64,000 bases of DNA from Alligator mississippiensis. Taxonomy: Eukaryota > Chordata > Crocodylia > Alligatoridae. Below, piece after piece: positions 1 to 13,290 of this stretch. A program made the position numbers and the translations under genes. Every line of letters begins with the position of its first letter. Position 1 is the stretch's first letter. Under the pieces are notes generated by a model that had not been told where the DNA came from, made no database searches, and worked only from the letters and a program-made list of their open reading frames with translations. The stretch is from assembly GCF_030867095.1 (NCBI RefSeq), contig NC_081825.1:47358501-47422500 (forward strand), given 5' to 3'.

Positions 1-900
1 ACCAATGCATTATGTTTCTTACTTGGTCAGATATCTGTTCAAACATATGTCCTACTAAGATAAAATCATTCAAGGACAGACTGTGTGAGAGAGATTAGTG
101 AAATGTCTGAAGGTAATTGAAAGTTGGAAAGCAAAGGAAGAATCTGAAAACAGAACTCATTAACAACTCTTTTAGTTTTAGAACTCACTAGGATATATTA
201 TGTGTCTGTACAATATAGATACATAGCACAAGGTTCAGAATTAATTTAAGCTCCTAGTGGTCCGAGAAGAAAGAAAAGCCTTATCCCCTTATGCATGTAT
301 ATCTTTCTCTCTTTGCAATTCAATAGTACTTAAATAAAGAAGGGGGAAAAAAAAAAAAGACTTCAGCTCTGTGAGGTAATTACAAAAGCAATAGTGCATA
401 GAAAGCCATAATATTTCTTGATCATCACATAAAAATTTTAGATATTTAAGTAAGGGATTCTTGAGACAAGATGACCCACGTTGCAAGAGCTTTAGATCTA
501 TAATGCTTCCATGTTTCTCCATCAAGACAAACATCCATCCACAAACCTGTAACTAAGATGTCTGCGATTTTCCTCCTTTCCTTCATGTGAATGTAGAAAG
601 ATAACCACTTTAGAATACACTAGCGTAAGGATTGTATTAAATTTATTATTTCTGTATCACTGACGTCTAACATAGAAGTTGCAACAAAGAAGTTCCCATA
701 GTTCAGGTCAGGTTACCAATATGCTAGCTATTTTAGGTATGCATAAGAAGAGACAGATTATTGACTTTGAAGCAAATACTAAAAAGATAATGCATGAGGT
801 GTGTATTTATTTATTAATTTTTTTTATAGAGAAAGATAGATATGAGAGAGATTTTTTTTTTTTTTTAATTATAAGAAAGATTAACTGTGTAGACCAGTAA
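1..900. other. AT-rich unique sequence, no gene seen
   Basis: Only short reading frames without recognisable domains occur here. There is an A-rich tract near 347-358 and a T tract near 850-866. No terminal repeats, splice-flanked exon or RNA gene could be recognised. The sequence is ordinary AT-rich intergenic or intronic DNA. Confidence 0.5.
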
Positions 901-945
901 TTAAGGCACTTGTTTGGAATGTAGCCAGTCTTAAATTCAAGTCAT
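901..945 (+). repeat. tRNA-like SINE-type fragment
   Basis: The stretch reads like a decayed tRNA-derived unit: ttaaggcacttg resembles a Pol III box A and ttaaattcaagtc resembles a box B. The spacing and order match the paired arms at 2,252-2,443, 21,551-21,665 and 26,267-26,641, so it is probably one lone arm of the same dispersed family. No cloverleaf that would make a functional tRNA is visible. Confidence 0.3.
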
Positions 946-2251
946 TCGTTCATGAACATCCTTATTCAAAGACAAATGACTCCAGCAAGAAAACCTGAGA
1001 AAGGCAGCCTCAGACTAGCCAGCAGCCTGGTGATTAGCAAACTCACATGGGATGAAGACTACCAAAACTGAGGTTGCCCCAATCTGAATTGAGCATATCA
1101 GTTACTTTAAAGCAGGGTCTTCCAAATCTTACCAAGGTGTCCTGTCCTACCAGCTTAGTTACTGGCTACACAGAAGTGGGTAGATCTTTTACTTGTTTTG
1201 ATCACAAATTTATTCTGGCACTGATTTTAAATAATGTTGATGATGATACTTCAAAACTAGTTCATTTCTCGGAAGTTCTTGATTCTGCAAATCTGCATTT
1301 GAAAAAACAAGCATTGTATTGAAGTTTTTGGCCCATTCTACCTATGAAATTTAATACCATTGAAAACACTAGATTTCTCATGCAAGTAGATGGTATCACA
1401 GTACAGATTCAAGTTTTAAATTAGCATTATTTCATTCAACTTATAAATTTTGTTTTTCCCTCTTTAATTTGCTTATTCTAATTCAATTAACATTAAGTCA
1501 AAATAAAACATTACACATAGATAAAGTGTATTTGTAGAATTATTAAATATGATTTTATGGGTTTTATTGATAGCTTTTAAAATGTCTCTTAAATTAATTT
1601 AATCCATCCACTCTATTCCCAAAAGGCAAAGTTTTTAGTACTATGTCAAGGCTTACTCAAGCCTTTAAACCTTCATTATTTTTGACACATTGCTGAGGCC
1701 AGAACCTTTGGTTCTAGAGGCTGGCAAGTAGAAATGTACAACTGAAATGATTAATTGATTTACTTCAACAAAACTAAGGAATGAATAGTCTTCTCTGACT
1801 AAGGTAAAGTGCAAAAAAACAAACAAACCCAGATTGCTGGTGCACACAGCACAAATAGCCACCAGTTTCAGATTTTCATGGGTGCAAATGAAATGCCCAC
1901 TTGTGTTGCACAAAATTCAGAATCTAATGTATTCTTGCTCTAGCAAACCTAAAATCTAAATAAATTGAGAATTTTATTACATGCATACATTTCAAACTGC
2001 TAAAATCCCTAAGCATGTAAACTTCCACACGTGCAGAAATGCCTCAGTCTGAACAGGTAGGCACAAAGATGGTTCATTAGGCATCCTCGGAGCACTTCTA
2101 ATGCCCACTGCTATGACCTAGCTTCAGATCCATAGGCTAGGTTTTGGTGGGATACCCGCTGCCCCTTGTGTTGAACCTGGGGCACTGGGCATTCAAGAAA
2201 GCAAGAGCTCTGAAGCTAAAAAATGCAAGAAAAAGAGAGCCTGACTGAAAG

Positions 2252-2443
2252 TTAATGGTTAAGGCACTTGGCTTGGTGGGGGAAGGAGAGTTTTTTGAGT
2301 TTTGGTCTCTGATTCAGGATTACTCCTGTTTTTTTGTTTTGTTTTGTTTTTTATCTAAGGACTTTTTAATGTAAAATGTACAAACAGTACTGAGGGCAAG
2401 TTTTCCCTGCTCCCAGCTAAGCGCTTTAACTACTTGGCTACAG
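2252..2443. repeat. Inverted pair of tRNA-like arms
   Basis: The left arm (2,252-2,280) contains aatggttaaggcacttggc. The right arm (2,411-2,443), read on the minus strand, gives agtagttaaagcgcttagc, so the two arms face each other. About 130 bp of AT-rich sequence with T tracts lies between them. The same layout occurs near 21.6 and 26.6 kb. It is either an inverted dimer of a tRNA-derived SINE or a MITE with tRNA-like ends. Confidence 0.35.
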
Positions 2444-3465
2444 CTTCATGTTCCCTCTTGCTAGTTCACTCTTTTATCCTATGAGTCCTGCATTTTAGCT
2501 GCACAATAGCTTAGAAACAACAGAAGAAATAGAAGTACCTACTTAGTCTGGGCAATAACCTATGTACTGGTAGAATTTAAGTGCCTTGGTCAACAACCAT
2601 TTTCTGGCTTGCTGTTTGCATTTAACCCAGCACAGCAAGATTCTAATACATGGCTGAATTTCTTTGATCCTACTACAATCCAAAAAATGTGCATATATCA
2701 TTAAATTCCTGAGAATAGAGGTGTTAGAAGCCTGACATCTTTTTTTATTATTATTATTTTTTTTTTAGTGGCTACAGTGAATTTTCATGACACTTGAAAG
2801 AGAAAATGATCTATTAATAATAAAGGTAGCAGGGAGAATAGTGTCACTAGTGACTCTGAGTATGTAATTACATTCTGTATCACAGTTTAGGTCCAATGCT
2901 AAAAAGGTTTTCGTTCTTTGGCAAATTTGCACTATTAATACATCACATTGTGTCAGGGCACATCATAATATGACATGGCATACATAGCATTTAGTTGCTA
3001 TAGTTGCGGCTTGAAAGAAATTAAACCAAATTCACCCCCCTGAGTACCTCCATTGATTTCACTGTAGTTGCATGAGTGAATAATTTGGCCTAGTGTTCTC
3101 TGAGGAATTCATACTGGGTAGTAGATGCAGATCACTGGCATACAATCATAGTTTATATTTTTGACTTGACTTAAACGTAAATTTATAAAAATCTATACAT
3201 AGTACTTTGGTATATAAATATATATAATTCTTAAAACTTAGTATTACTATTACCTGACTGGTTCCTGTAAATATTCTCAGAAAATACCGTATTATTTTAT
3301 GCTCGGTTATAACTCCCAGTGAATTTTCATTAGCAGGGGGGAAGACAGAGGCTAGATACAGATATTCAAAACACCTGAGGTAGAATCGATCTAAGTTGCA
3401 GTGCTTTCTGTAAGCAGCAAACAGAACACACACATTCACCCTTTGGGGGAGCAGGGCAGGGTGGG
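2444..3465. other. AT-rich unique sequence, no gene seen
   Basis: No coding homology, terminal repeat or RNA gene was recognised. Short T-rich tracts occur near 2,741-2,766. Confidence 0.4.
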
Positions 3466-3590
3466 GGGGAAGCTTAGACTGGTTTAAAAACGGCAGAACC
3501 CAGTCTATGTGCTAAAATTCTGTTCTGTTACAGGTATAGACTGGTTTCTGATCACTTACACTGGTAAAAGTGTAATGTCTATACCTGGAC
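3466..3590 (-). mobile_element. MITE remnant with nested hairpin
   Basis: A nested inverted repeat is visible. ggtatagac at 3,533-3,541 pairs with gtctatacc at 3,577-3,585, and inside it ttacact (3,556-3,562) pairs with agtgtaa (3,569-3,575). The flanking stretch, read on the minus strand, contains tgtaacagaacag. Related text occurs on the plus strand near 6,801 and 17,403, so this is one copy of a dispersed family. No coding capacity is present. Confidence 0.4.
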
Positions 3591-6500
3591 AGAGAGTCTG
3601 ATTCTGCTTCCTGACTTTACTACACTTAAACTGTTCCACTGATTTTAATATGCTTCTTGTGTGACTATTCATTAACTGATATGAATAAGGATTGGCCCTT
3701 ACTTGATTCGTCTGGAAGCAGAAACAAGGCCTTAACTTACAGAGAAGTGTACAGTTGGATGCCGCTGCATACTTTGTAAAAGGCCATATCCTGTGGGTAT
3801 TGATTTTGGGTTAAGAAAGTGCTAAGAATGGTTAAAATTTCTTTCTTCAACAAAATTCATATTACAAATGGATTTTTGTTTAGAGTCATTAACCAATCAA
3901 AAATATAAAAAAGCTACAGCCATCTTGAATTGCAAGAATGAGTCCAATAGGAACCAGTGCTCTTTTTTAAAACCTAGTGTGATTTATTGATCATCATCCA
4001 CTAACCAACTGTGTCAAGTATCCTGTTTCAATGAATACACCTCACATGTAAGCCCATTATGCAGAACTGTCTGGGCATACAGTCAGCTTCTAGACCAGTA
4101 TATGACTTCTGTACCAGCCCCACAGTGGTACAGAGTATAATTCATCAAAGTGGTCTGTCTATATCTATGAACATGATGTCACTTGCTGTCTGAGGTTTTT
4201 TTATGTTTGCTACACAGATTTTAAAATACCACTATGCTTTAAGCATGAAGTTGAAATTCTTTGCACATTCTTTCAAGGTCTTGTAATAGTTCACAGTTCT
4301 TTGTGCTTCAGTCTAATACATCTTAAAGAACTGAAGCCTTCATTTTTATTTGTCCTTGGACTGAATGTCTTGGAGTGCTTTCCAGCCATCACACTCTGCA
4401 TCTCTTCACCCTGTGAATGTTCTTTAAATCAGACAGAGTATGTTCTTGCTTACTCCACTGGAGCACTACACAATTAAAGGCACCTGTATAACAAAGCTGT
4501 CAAAGACTTGGGTCAAGCCTGATGTAGCTTGTTTTGTGTGTTCATGTGACTTATCTGGTATAAACATAGCCTGCTTTAAAGTGATTTTAGCTTCTTTATC
4601 AAGTAACACTTGCTTTTCCATTTAAAAAGTTAACTTTTGGCTTCCCAAATCTGCTTAAAGCCTGAACCAATGGCTTTGATGGATCTCTATCCCATCTTCT
4701 CCCTCTCTATTAACATAAATGGATTTTTCATTATAAAGCCTAATAATCATGCTTTAAATGCAAGCATTACCCATTTAATCACTGATGAGATGAGGATGGG
4801 TCTGGGAATGAAATCAGATTGGAGAGTAGGGATTGTGAGTTGTTACAGGAAATGAATCACTTTATTGTTACTATTATTATTTTTCACCCCCTTATTAAAC
4901 AACTGCTGAAAGAAGAGTAAGGAGGCAAGTGTAAGTATCTTTGGACAGTTCTTACTCAACAGGACCGTGAAGCTCATTTTTTTTAGAGGCAGAATTCCCT
5001 TGTTAATTGTAGCCCATGAATAACAGTAGATCTAATAATGGGAATACGGTGTTGTGACAGAATGGTTAATGAAACTTGATATGGCTCTAAAGGCCGTACT
5101 CTACTTCAGATGACCCAAATCTCACAATGAGGAATCAAAGATGACCAGACACGATGCTAATCACATCGCTTCTATGAGTGTCACTGGCTTAAACTGGTGT
5201 GATTTTTAACCACTGTAGCCCCATGGACTGTCAGGCCTGGATGGGACTAATGTACTTCCTTTCTTAATATACCACTCTAGCAGGTAGCCTTTACATTCAG
5301 GGAAAGAAAACCTGCTTTAGAAAAGCACCTAGTTTTTTTGGCTCCCCTTCAATCCAATAAGCGCTGCTATGGTTTTTCCTCTTTATTTTTTATTCTTTAG
5401 GTCATGTTTTATGAGAGAAATGAGGGATTTTTTTTTTCTGGCATTAATCTAGGAAACCTTTGAAATTCATGAACAAATTCAATCCAGTACAACACTAGTG
5501 ACTCTTATTTGGAGAACAGACTGTATTCTCTGGCAATCAGTGGTCAAACAGAAATATTTTTTCTGCTCTGTGACATGGTAAGAATACTTTTAACTATTAT
5601 GGCCACGTTTGTTTTGTGGACGGAAGGAGTAGGATAGTTTTACAAAGACAGAACTGGAAGTTGAGGAGGACTTTGAGGACAAAGCTGTTGTTGTTATTAT
5701 TATTTTTTTTTTGTCATTGTTAATTATTATTTAATAAGTCCCCCAAGTTTTCAGAATGGATTTGTTAAGGGCAAAGGAGAACTGAAAAGTGATCTTCCTA
5801 AAAGAGATCACCAACAACTGCTGTGGGGAACTCAAAAAATTATCTTAAACAAATAGAACTGGAGGCATCACAAATCAGTTAAATAGACTCAGGAGGTTCA
5901 TTATTTTGCTTTAAGAGTCTACTATTTTACTGTAGTTACAGAACCATTCTTACAGTTATTTAGAAATCCAGCCTTCCTACTTAAATATGCAATACAATTC
6001 CTCCATTAAAAAAGAGGAAGATGAGGAAGGGATATGTAATCATAAATCAACAGCACTACATTGACAGCAGCATCCAAAATCTGTTTTCCCTCCCCTCTAT
6101 CTCTACAGCAAGAACAGCAGTTTCACTAAATTCTCATTGACAAGTGGAAATCTTCTGAAACTTCATAAAATGCATATCAGGTCTTACAATTTTACCTTCC
6201 CTGCCTACTATATAAATTATAAAGAACCAGAGTAAGGACTTGCAACCCCAGGTCAAAAGAACTTTTAAATAATTGAAATGTATATTCAGCAGGGTGTCTT
6301 ACCCCTTGTATCTGGTCCTATCTACTCAAAGCAGAAAATCCCAAGAGGACTTCTAAAACAGTATCCTGGCCAGCAAACCAGCTGGCCATCTGCCTGCATC
6401 TGTCTCTTCTATGCAAATACTCAGCTCCCAGAAGTATGGGCTGTAGCTTCACTTCTCTTCACTTTGCAGTTGGATTACATTTATTTAGAAATTATTTGGC
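3591..6500. other. AT-rich unique sequence, no gene seen
   Basis: About 2.9 kb with only short, domain-free reading frames. T-rich tracts occur near 5,428-5,438 and 5,700-5,713. I recognise no transposon end, conserved domain or RNA gene here. Confidence 0.4.
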
Positions 6501-6502
6501 TC

Positions 6503-6520
6503 GTGTGTGTGTGTGTGTGT
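6503..6520. repeat. (GT)n microsatellite
   Basis: An uninterrupted run of nine GT units in an otherwise ordinary AT-rich context. Confidence 0.9.
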
Positions 6521-6785
6521 ATTACTGAAGATACTGAAGCTTCTGTTCTTGAAATGACCATAAAATTGGACAACTGGAAAGACACGGAAGAAACACAAGG
6601 ATAGAATAAACCATTCACAGTCAAAAATAGGAAGCATTACTGAAGGTTTAAGAATAAGGACCTCTGTTTTTGCATACCAGATAAGACCATCAGTCAATCA
6701 AGTCTTGCCTGTAGAACTAGATAGCACTTAATGGTTCAAAAGGGCTAGGGACAGAAATTATAAAAAAAATGGTATAAGTGATGGA

Positions 6786-7240
6786 AACCAGTTCAAATCT
6801 GTAACACAACAGAAATTCAGTGCACATAAACCACTTTCAAAATGTCTGAACTGGTTTAAGATAAACCTGGACGGATATAGTATCACACTTAACTGATTTA
6901 GGTTAAATCAGTTTATTGAATTTGTCTCAGATCCCCTCCAGGTTCAAGTTAACTCAGTCCCCCAGCATCCCAGGATGCTTTGCATCTCCCCTGCAAACCT
7001 CCCCCTTGCAGGGTGGTTGGGCTAGCCTTGGCCCAAGCTGTCTGTTCCAGCTGAGCCAGGAGGCATGCTCTAGTGTCCTCCAGCTTTTGACTTGGGTTAC
7101 TGCAAGCATGTGGCTGCATTTCAAAATCAAAAGTGAATGTCTGTTTACTTTCTTATTGGTTCAATTTATGCAGTTTAGACTAACCTGTGAAGATTGAATC
7201 GATTTAGCCTCAGGCTTTTTGACTGTCTGTACTTAGCCAA
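6786..7240 (+). mobile_element. MITE-like element, family shared with 17.4 kb
   Basis: The left part (6,800-6,880) carries gtaacacaacagaaatt followed by an aaactgg-like core, and the copy at 17,403-17,500 has the same order of motifs. The right ends of the two copies also match, with a tgtctgtac...tagcc block at about 7,226-7,240 here and 17,637-17,655 there. Between them are paired taaatc/gattta blocks. The borders are approximate and no target duplication was found. No protein is encoded. Confidence 0.35.
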
Positions 7241-7509
7241 GAAGGGGAAAAACAAAACAAAACCTAATCAGCTGTGCAACTTTGTAGACAGACAGAATGC
7301 TCTGGGAAGCTATTTTCCAGTGTTGCCTATAACAGCAAGGAGTAAACTCTCTCTCCTCTAAAATAAATTGTTCTGTATTTATCTGAGTACTAAATGGGCC
7401 CCTTGACAAATATTTCCTATTCTTTTCACAGAAGTGCAGCTAAATTCTATAATGACTATTTATTACAGTAAAACTCTGTAATTGCCACTAGTAATGCATG
7501 GGTAGTTAG

Positions 7510-8165
7510 TAGGGGTGCACCAATGGAGATTTTTGGGGCTGATACTGATTAGCTGATTTATTTTTAAGGAGGCATACTGGTCAACAATCCAATTTCCGAT
7601 ACCAGCCTGGCAGCCTGGACAGCTGCATGCACCTGGTAAGTCTGGTGTGGTGGAAGGGGAAGGCAGATCAAGGCCCCTGTGGTGAGGGAGGAGTTGGACT
7701 GGGGCAGGAGCTGGGGCAAGCGTTTCCTGGCTGGGGTGGGGCAGGCATGAGACAGAGCTGTGGCTCATCCAGAGGCATGGGTGGTGGGGGCGCAGCTTCC
7801 ACTGCTGCACGCTGCTCATCCACGAGCCACTGCTCCTGCTGCTTGTCTGAGAGGGCATGTGGGGGGAATGTGTGCTACCAGATCTGCATGGGGCAGGTGT
7901 GGTGGTGGGGGCAGCTCTGGCCACTGCACACTGCTCATCTAGGAGCTGCTCGTCTGGTACTCGCACGCTCATCTCGCGGCTCCCACTGCTCATCCAGGAG
8001 GGCATAGGGGGGAGTGTGTGCCCCCAGATCTGTGCAGAGTGGGGCAGGATAGGCTGGGGCTGCATTAGGCTCTTCCTGGCCTGCCCTGCCCCATGCAGAT
8101 CTGGGAGCACACATTCCCTCCACATGCCCTCCCAGACAAGTGGTGGGAGCAGTAGCTTTTGTTGT
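7510..8165 (+). mobile_element. hAT-like non-autonomous element, one end visible
   Basis: The left end starts taggggtgcacc, the same end type as the element at 11,997. The body is GC-rich and built of repeated blocks. A block of about 57 bp around the motif ccagatctgcatggggcagg occurs at 7,841-7,897, again directly at 7,998-8,048 in altered form, and inverted at 8,085-8,141. No matching right terminus or 8-bp target duplication was found, so the right border is where the GC-rich composition ends. The open frames on both strands here come from GC-rich repeats and are not genes. Confidence 0.5.
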
Positions 8166-8169
8166 CAAC

Positions 8170-11100
8170 TGCTGGCTGGCATCACTCTGCCTGACATCAT
8201 AAGGGCAGTGACCAGCAGGATAGAATGATTGAGACAAAATGAAGTTGTGAGACACCCACTGTATGACTATCCTTCAGCACATAAGCAACTACACTGACAG
8301 AGGAGTTTCCTCTACAGCACCCAACCTCTTGAGGCCACACCCAAGGAGACATGAGTATAGATGTGGAACAAAAGGCTGAAAAAAATACCTGACGGTGAAA
8401 AATGGACATTCCAGGAGCTGAGTTTTCATTAACAGGGGCTGATGAACCATGGCAAAGGTGGCAATGTCTCAACCACCTATGCACTGGAGTTGGATGCTCA
8501 AAGGGACTAATGAAGAAGTGGGGCTATAACATTGGTTCAACTACCTGCAACTGCAGCACAGCATCAGACTATGCAGCACCTGCTGCGGTGCCTGCTGCTT
8601 GAAGACACATGTACAATGAAAGCTCTTGCAAAGTGCAAGCAATGAGTACAAGCATATGTAACAAAATTGTTAAATGTGGTGTAGAGCCATGAGAAAAAGA
8701 AGAATACAGGATGCCAGTTTTTACATGCATTCTGGACTCCTTTGACCAAACTGTAAATTATTACATCTGGTGCTACCTGCCACACATGTGAAAACACATC
8801 TGTGCATACACTACTCATTAAACAGAGAGCCCAATCCCATAAATTTACTTGAAGAATTTCTGTTATCAGATCTTTTGAATATATAGTTTGAATCTTTTCA
8901 GAAGAATCAGTCTCCATGTATAACAGAAAAAATTCCAGTGTCAGTATGTTTGTTAGTGGTTAGGTACAGTTATGCTATATGAAGTTCCTGAAAGTAAGTG
9001 CTTATTTAAGAACATAATCAATTATATTGAGTAGTGTTTTCTTAAACTTCACATGGCAATAATGTCTTCTTGTCATTTATAAACTATAAAATACAATCCA
9101 AAATTAAATTTTTAATTATATTCGGTATTTCTCAGCCTACTGATGATACCAGCCATCTGGCTGAAAAGTGTCGTTTACAGGCCTTATTGTAGATTCTCCA
9201 AGCAGTTTTCAATCTGATTTAATATAGAATTAGTTTAATAGGGAGGAGAGCAGTTTAAAGTCTATTCATATTTTATGCCTTGAACTGTGAGGGCCTATTT
9301 AGGATATAAATTACTGGAGGAGAGATCCTGCAATGTACCCTTTCTCTCAAAATTTACTGTAGCTTTAACTGGTGAGCATTCCTCCTAATTTGGCCCTGTA
9401 TGTAGAAAGTCTGCATTCACCAGTGGGAAAGGAGAACTGGAAAAAAAAAACACGTCCACGTTCCTGGCTATCATTGCCAAAGGGTGGTAAGCCCAGGATG
9501 GATCAAGCCATATGCTTTATCATTAATATTGATGACATGCTGATTTCATGCAATGGCATGTTCCTTTCCATTACTGACTAGAGTCGGAAATTGAGTCAGC
9601 TCAAGAAGCAAGTAGAATCCTGATAAGAGACTGCATTTACAGACTGTTATAATACTTATTTCTGATGTCACTTATGCTTGTCAGTAGCAGATCCTAACTC
9701 AAATGAACCAGCTAAATCATAATATCACATGTAATATCTGAGCACAGGTAAAGTATATAATCTTCCTTAGAGAAATCAGAACATCCCATACATCTGACTG
9801 ATTTTTTTAATTGCTGTGGGACACTTGATAACAATAAATGGCATTTAAATATCCAAATCCACAATACTAGCTTCAGCATCACTGCAAGTGCTTTCACACT
9901 TCTATGCGCACAGATTTTGCATGATGTCATGCAATATCTGATATTCTTTTAGGACAGAACTGGCTTTGCCTATTCTTCTTTTCCCTATACTTAATCAGAA
10001 ATTCACACTTATCCAATTTTATGTTCATGATGAATGGTTTAGTTATGAAATTAATAGCTGTTCATTTTTCTGACTAATATTAATGTGTCTCTAAAACAAT
10101 AAAAAAGCTTTGCTTTGCATAAGTTTTTTAGAAGATAACAAAAACCTTGTAGGGATTTAGTTAGTCACCTATTGCAATTTTTTCCCTTAAAAAAGTAGTA
10201 TGAGTCTGATTGTCCCTCCTGTAGAAAAAGTTATAGGAGTGCCTCAGAGATCTCTCTAAGGAATTTCTTCAAGATGGGAAGTTTCTTAACTATGCAGGTA
10301 TGTTGGAATGCAATAGTATGGAATTTGGACATCCCAAGGTTCCAGGGCCAAATGAGCCTGTGTCCATGAACATCTGTCCCCTTCCAGCTCTGAGACTCTT
10401 GAGGAAACCAGACAGATGCATGTCCTCTTTTTCATCCTGCTCCATATGCCTATCACAAAGTGGGGTGAAAGGTCATGAAGTAGAATTAAAATTGATGTGA
10501 CTTCCCCTACATTTGAGAGATATACATGGAAATGGACTTCCATATATTCTTCCCAACCCCATTCCACCCATTTCTGCTCCATCTGCTAGTACCAGTAGAC
10601 GTGAGCTCTGGACACCTGATTATTTCAATAGATCAATTTTAAGTTCTCTTCTCAGTACCACCTTCCACAATAAAATATACAAGCAACTTTCCCCTGCTTC
10701 TTTGGAAGCAACCACAGATTTTCTTCTTAATAGTTTTCTATTTCACAGTCCAGTGCACTAAAGGTAAACTTCATTAATGTTAAAATCCATCAGGTTTCAA
10801 TTAGAAGCCATGTAACATTTGAGTGTTTATCTTAAGAATGATAGAATAGGCATTGTTAAGCGGCAAAGACCAAGGAACAATTGACACAGATTGATTTCAG
10901 TGATTTCTTAGACCTCCAGCAAAACATTCCACTTATTGAAAGATTAAATTTTTCAGAAAGTTAATCTTACTGTAAATGGCATTAAGCCCTCCTAGTCATA
11001 AACAAATTCAGTATCAACCACTGACATTTCTACAGCACTGAAGAATTTGTATGTAGTTTTAATGATAGAAAACCTTAACTCACTTCTCAGAGTTCTGCAC

Positions 11101-11990
11101 TGATCTTTGGCAATGAGGATGATAATATGATTGTCCTGTAATGTGCTAAAGCATAATTTTAGAAACAGAAATCATTTTATGGAAAAAGTAATTAAATGCA
11201 AATGAAGTTCCTGTACAAGATGTTAATACAATAAAGTGACATAAACTGTTATAATTTAATAAAAGTAATGAAAGGTAAAACTCCTTTAAAAGAATACCTG
11301 ATTAGGAAAAATAGCCCTGAAGAGGCAGATTCCCTAGTTTTCAAATTAAAACATCTGTAGGATGAATGTAAAATAATAGAATACATTATGCAATTAATGT
11401 ACCCTTGTGATTTGCAATGACAAAGAGCAATTATCTAACAAAGATTTCTTTCCCCATCGTACATTCCATCTCCCTCCTAACTTTTCATTCAAATAGCCCC
11501 TTAATTTTGGGGTGCTTGAAAAGGAGTTCCATCAAGACAAACCTAAATTAAAGGTATTTTACTACAAAGATATGGAATATTTGATAGTTAACTGCATAAA
11601 TTACCAAAGCCTTAATTTTTTATTTTAAATTAACAATGAACATGCTATGAATTCACTTTATTTTTCTGTTCATTTAAAAAAAATAAATAAGAACACTTAA
11701 CAACTTTGTACTAGTCTAATAATTTAGGAGATATTTGATGCCAAGTGCAAATTGAAAAAGTATGATGTATTCCCCACTGTCCTCAAGACATGATGTATGC
11801 TCTGAAGAATTAATTATGGATCAAATCTTCACTAGATATAAACTGGCAAACCTTTACTAAAATCAAAGGAATGACACCAGTTTTCAATAGCATACTGCAT
11901 AAACACCACCAACTTAAAATCAATATCAGGAACTACTGCCTATAAAGTTTATGACTAGAAATATACATGTTGGGCACTTGCAAGCATTAC
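8170..11990. other. AT-rich unique sequence, no gene seen
   Basis: About 3.8 kb without recognisable coding homology, transposon termini or RNA genes. Short open frames (for example at 8,564-8,917 minus) show no domain. The stretch is poor in repeats compared with the rest of the window. Confidence 0.45.
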
Positions 11991-11996
11991 ATTTAG

Positions 11997-12732
11997 TAGG
12001 GGTGTGGTAAATGGTCCCTATTTGATTTTGGATCTGGATTCGGTCTGAATCGGGGACAGTGATTTGATTCGTTGATTCGGATTACTGTCCCTGATTTGAT
12101 TCAGCCGAATCTGAAGATTTGATGCTGTTTCAGAGAATCAGCAATTTGAACATAGACACAGCTTTGAAAGTTTTTTTCTACATACCTTGAGGTAACAGGG
12201 ACAGCTTGTGAATGCTGCAATGCTGGTGTGGATGGAGTGTCCCACAGGAGTACGGGGGGGCCTCTCCATGTGCTCGGTGGTGAACTTCTGCGTCCACCAG
12301 GGAGCATGCAGGGGGCTTCCCTGCACCCTCTCGGCTCAGCTTTTGGCCACGGGGGGACTCTGGATGCTCCCCCAGACCCAGGAGGCACCAGTTGCTGAGG
12401 CAGGGGGGCACAAGGGGGCACCTCAGCATGCTGTTTGGCAGACCCAGAAGTGAGCCAGACGTGCCAGGTCTGTTGCTGAGCATGCTGTGGAGCCCCCCAC
12501 ACTTCTGTGGGGCACCCCAGTGTCACAACATTCACGAGCTGCGTGGTACCTAGATGTATGTAGAAAAAACATTTAAAGCTGTCTCTATGTCCAAATCACC
12601 AAATCCTTCCGAATCACTGCAAATCAATTCAAAGGGTTCTGATTACATTCAGAGAGATTAAAGGGTCCTATGATTTGATTCAGATTCAGAGATTCAGTCA
12701 CTGAATCGAGCCAAAAAAAATGGTGCACCCAA
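11997..12732 (+). mobile_element. hAT-like non-autonomous element with long terminal inverted repeats
   Basis: The left end reads taggggtgtgg and the right end, on the minus strand, reads ttgggtgcacc. The arms remain similar inward for about 190 bp (11,997-12,190 against 12,545-12,732), including a shared acatagacacagctttgaa-type block just before the GC-rich core. The arms are rich in gattcg/gaatc words. The core (12,190-12,545) is GC-rich and stays open in several frames without any domain. Flanks agree only weakly as a target duplication, which suggests an old insertion. Confidence 0.6.
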
Positions 12733-13290
12733 TCTAAGTTAGTTAACCTCAGGAGGTTCACTAAAATAAATTGAGACAGGGATAATCAAATCTATTAAAC
12801 ACCTGTATGCATTTAGAGTGCAGCCCTGAAGCTTGGAAAGCTGAGCTGCTCACCCTAGCCCTGGGGCTGTGATATTTCTATGACCCCAACCCAAATGACC
12901 TATATTTAGTCTCCCACATTCCTCCTGATTGGGCAACCTCTCTCAGCAGTTGAAAACTGTTGCACATGACACCCTTGGTCTAGGTTTAGGCAGCATAAAA
13001 TAAGCCACCTAGACAAGCTTGTTTGGTTGTTTACACCCATAGCTATTAACTATTCAATTTTATGTCCAATTTAAAACATATTATTTATATAAACTTCCCA
13101 AAAGGCCAGAAGCCTCTGATTTCTGCTCTGGGTAATGGGAAATCATGTCACAGTCCACTAGTTCATTCATTCTGCTCTACCAAGCCATAACATTAAGCTT
13201 TCGTGCAACTTTCCAATTAAAACATCATTTGTATCTTGTTCATATATATATGAGACAAGTTTAACTTCATAATCATATCTGTCTGATTGA

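Noticed and set aside
6485-6697. Open frames across the (GT)n tract
   Set aside because: The frames come from the microsatellite and have no homology.
7463-8125. Open frame of 220 codons on the minus strand
   Set aside because: It overlaps open frames on the plus strand in the GC-rich hAT-like core with repeated blocks. It has no recognisable domain.
12101-12535. Open frame of 144 codons on the minus strand
   Set aside because: It lies in the GC-rich core of the inverted-repeat element at 11,997-12,732 and has no domain.
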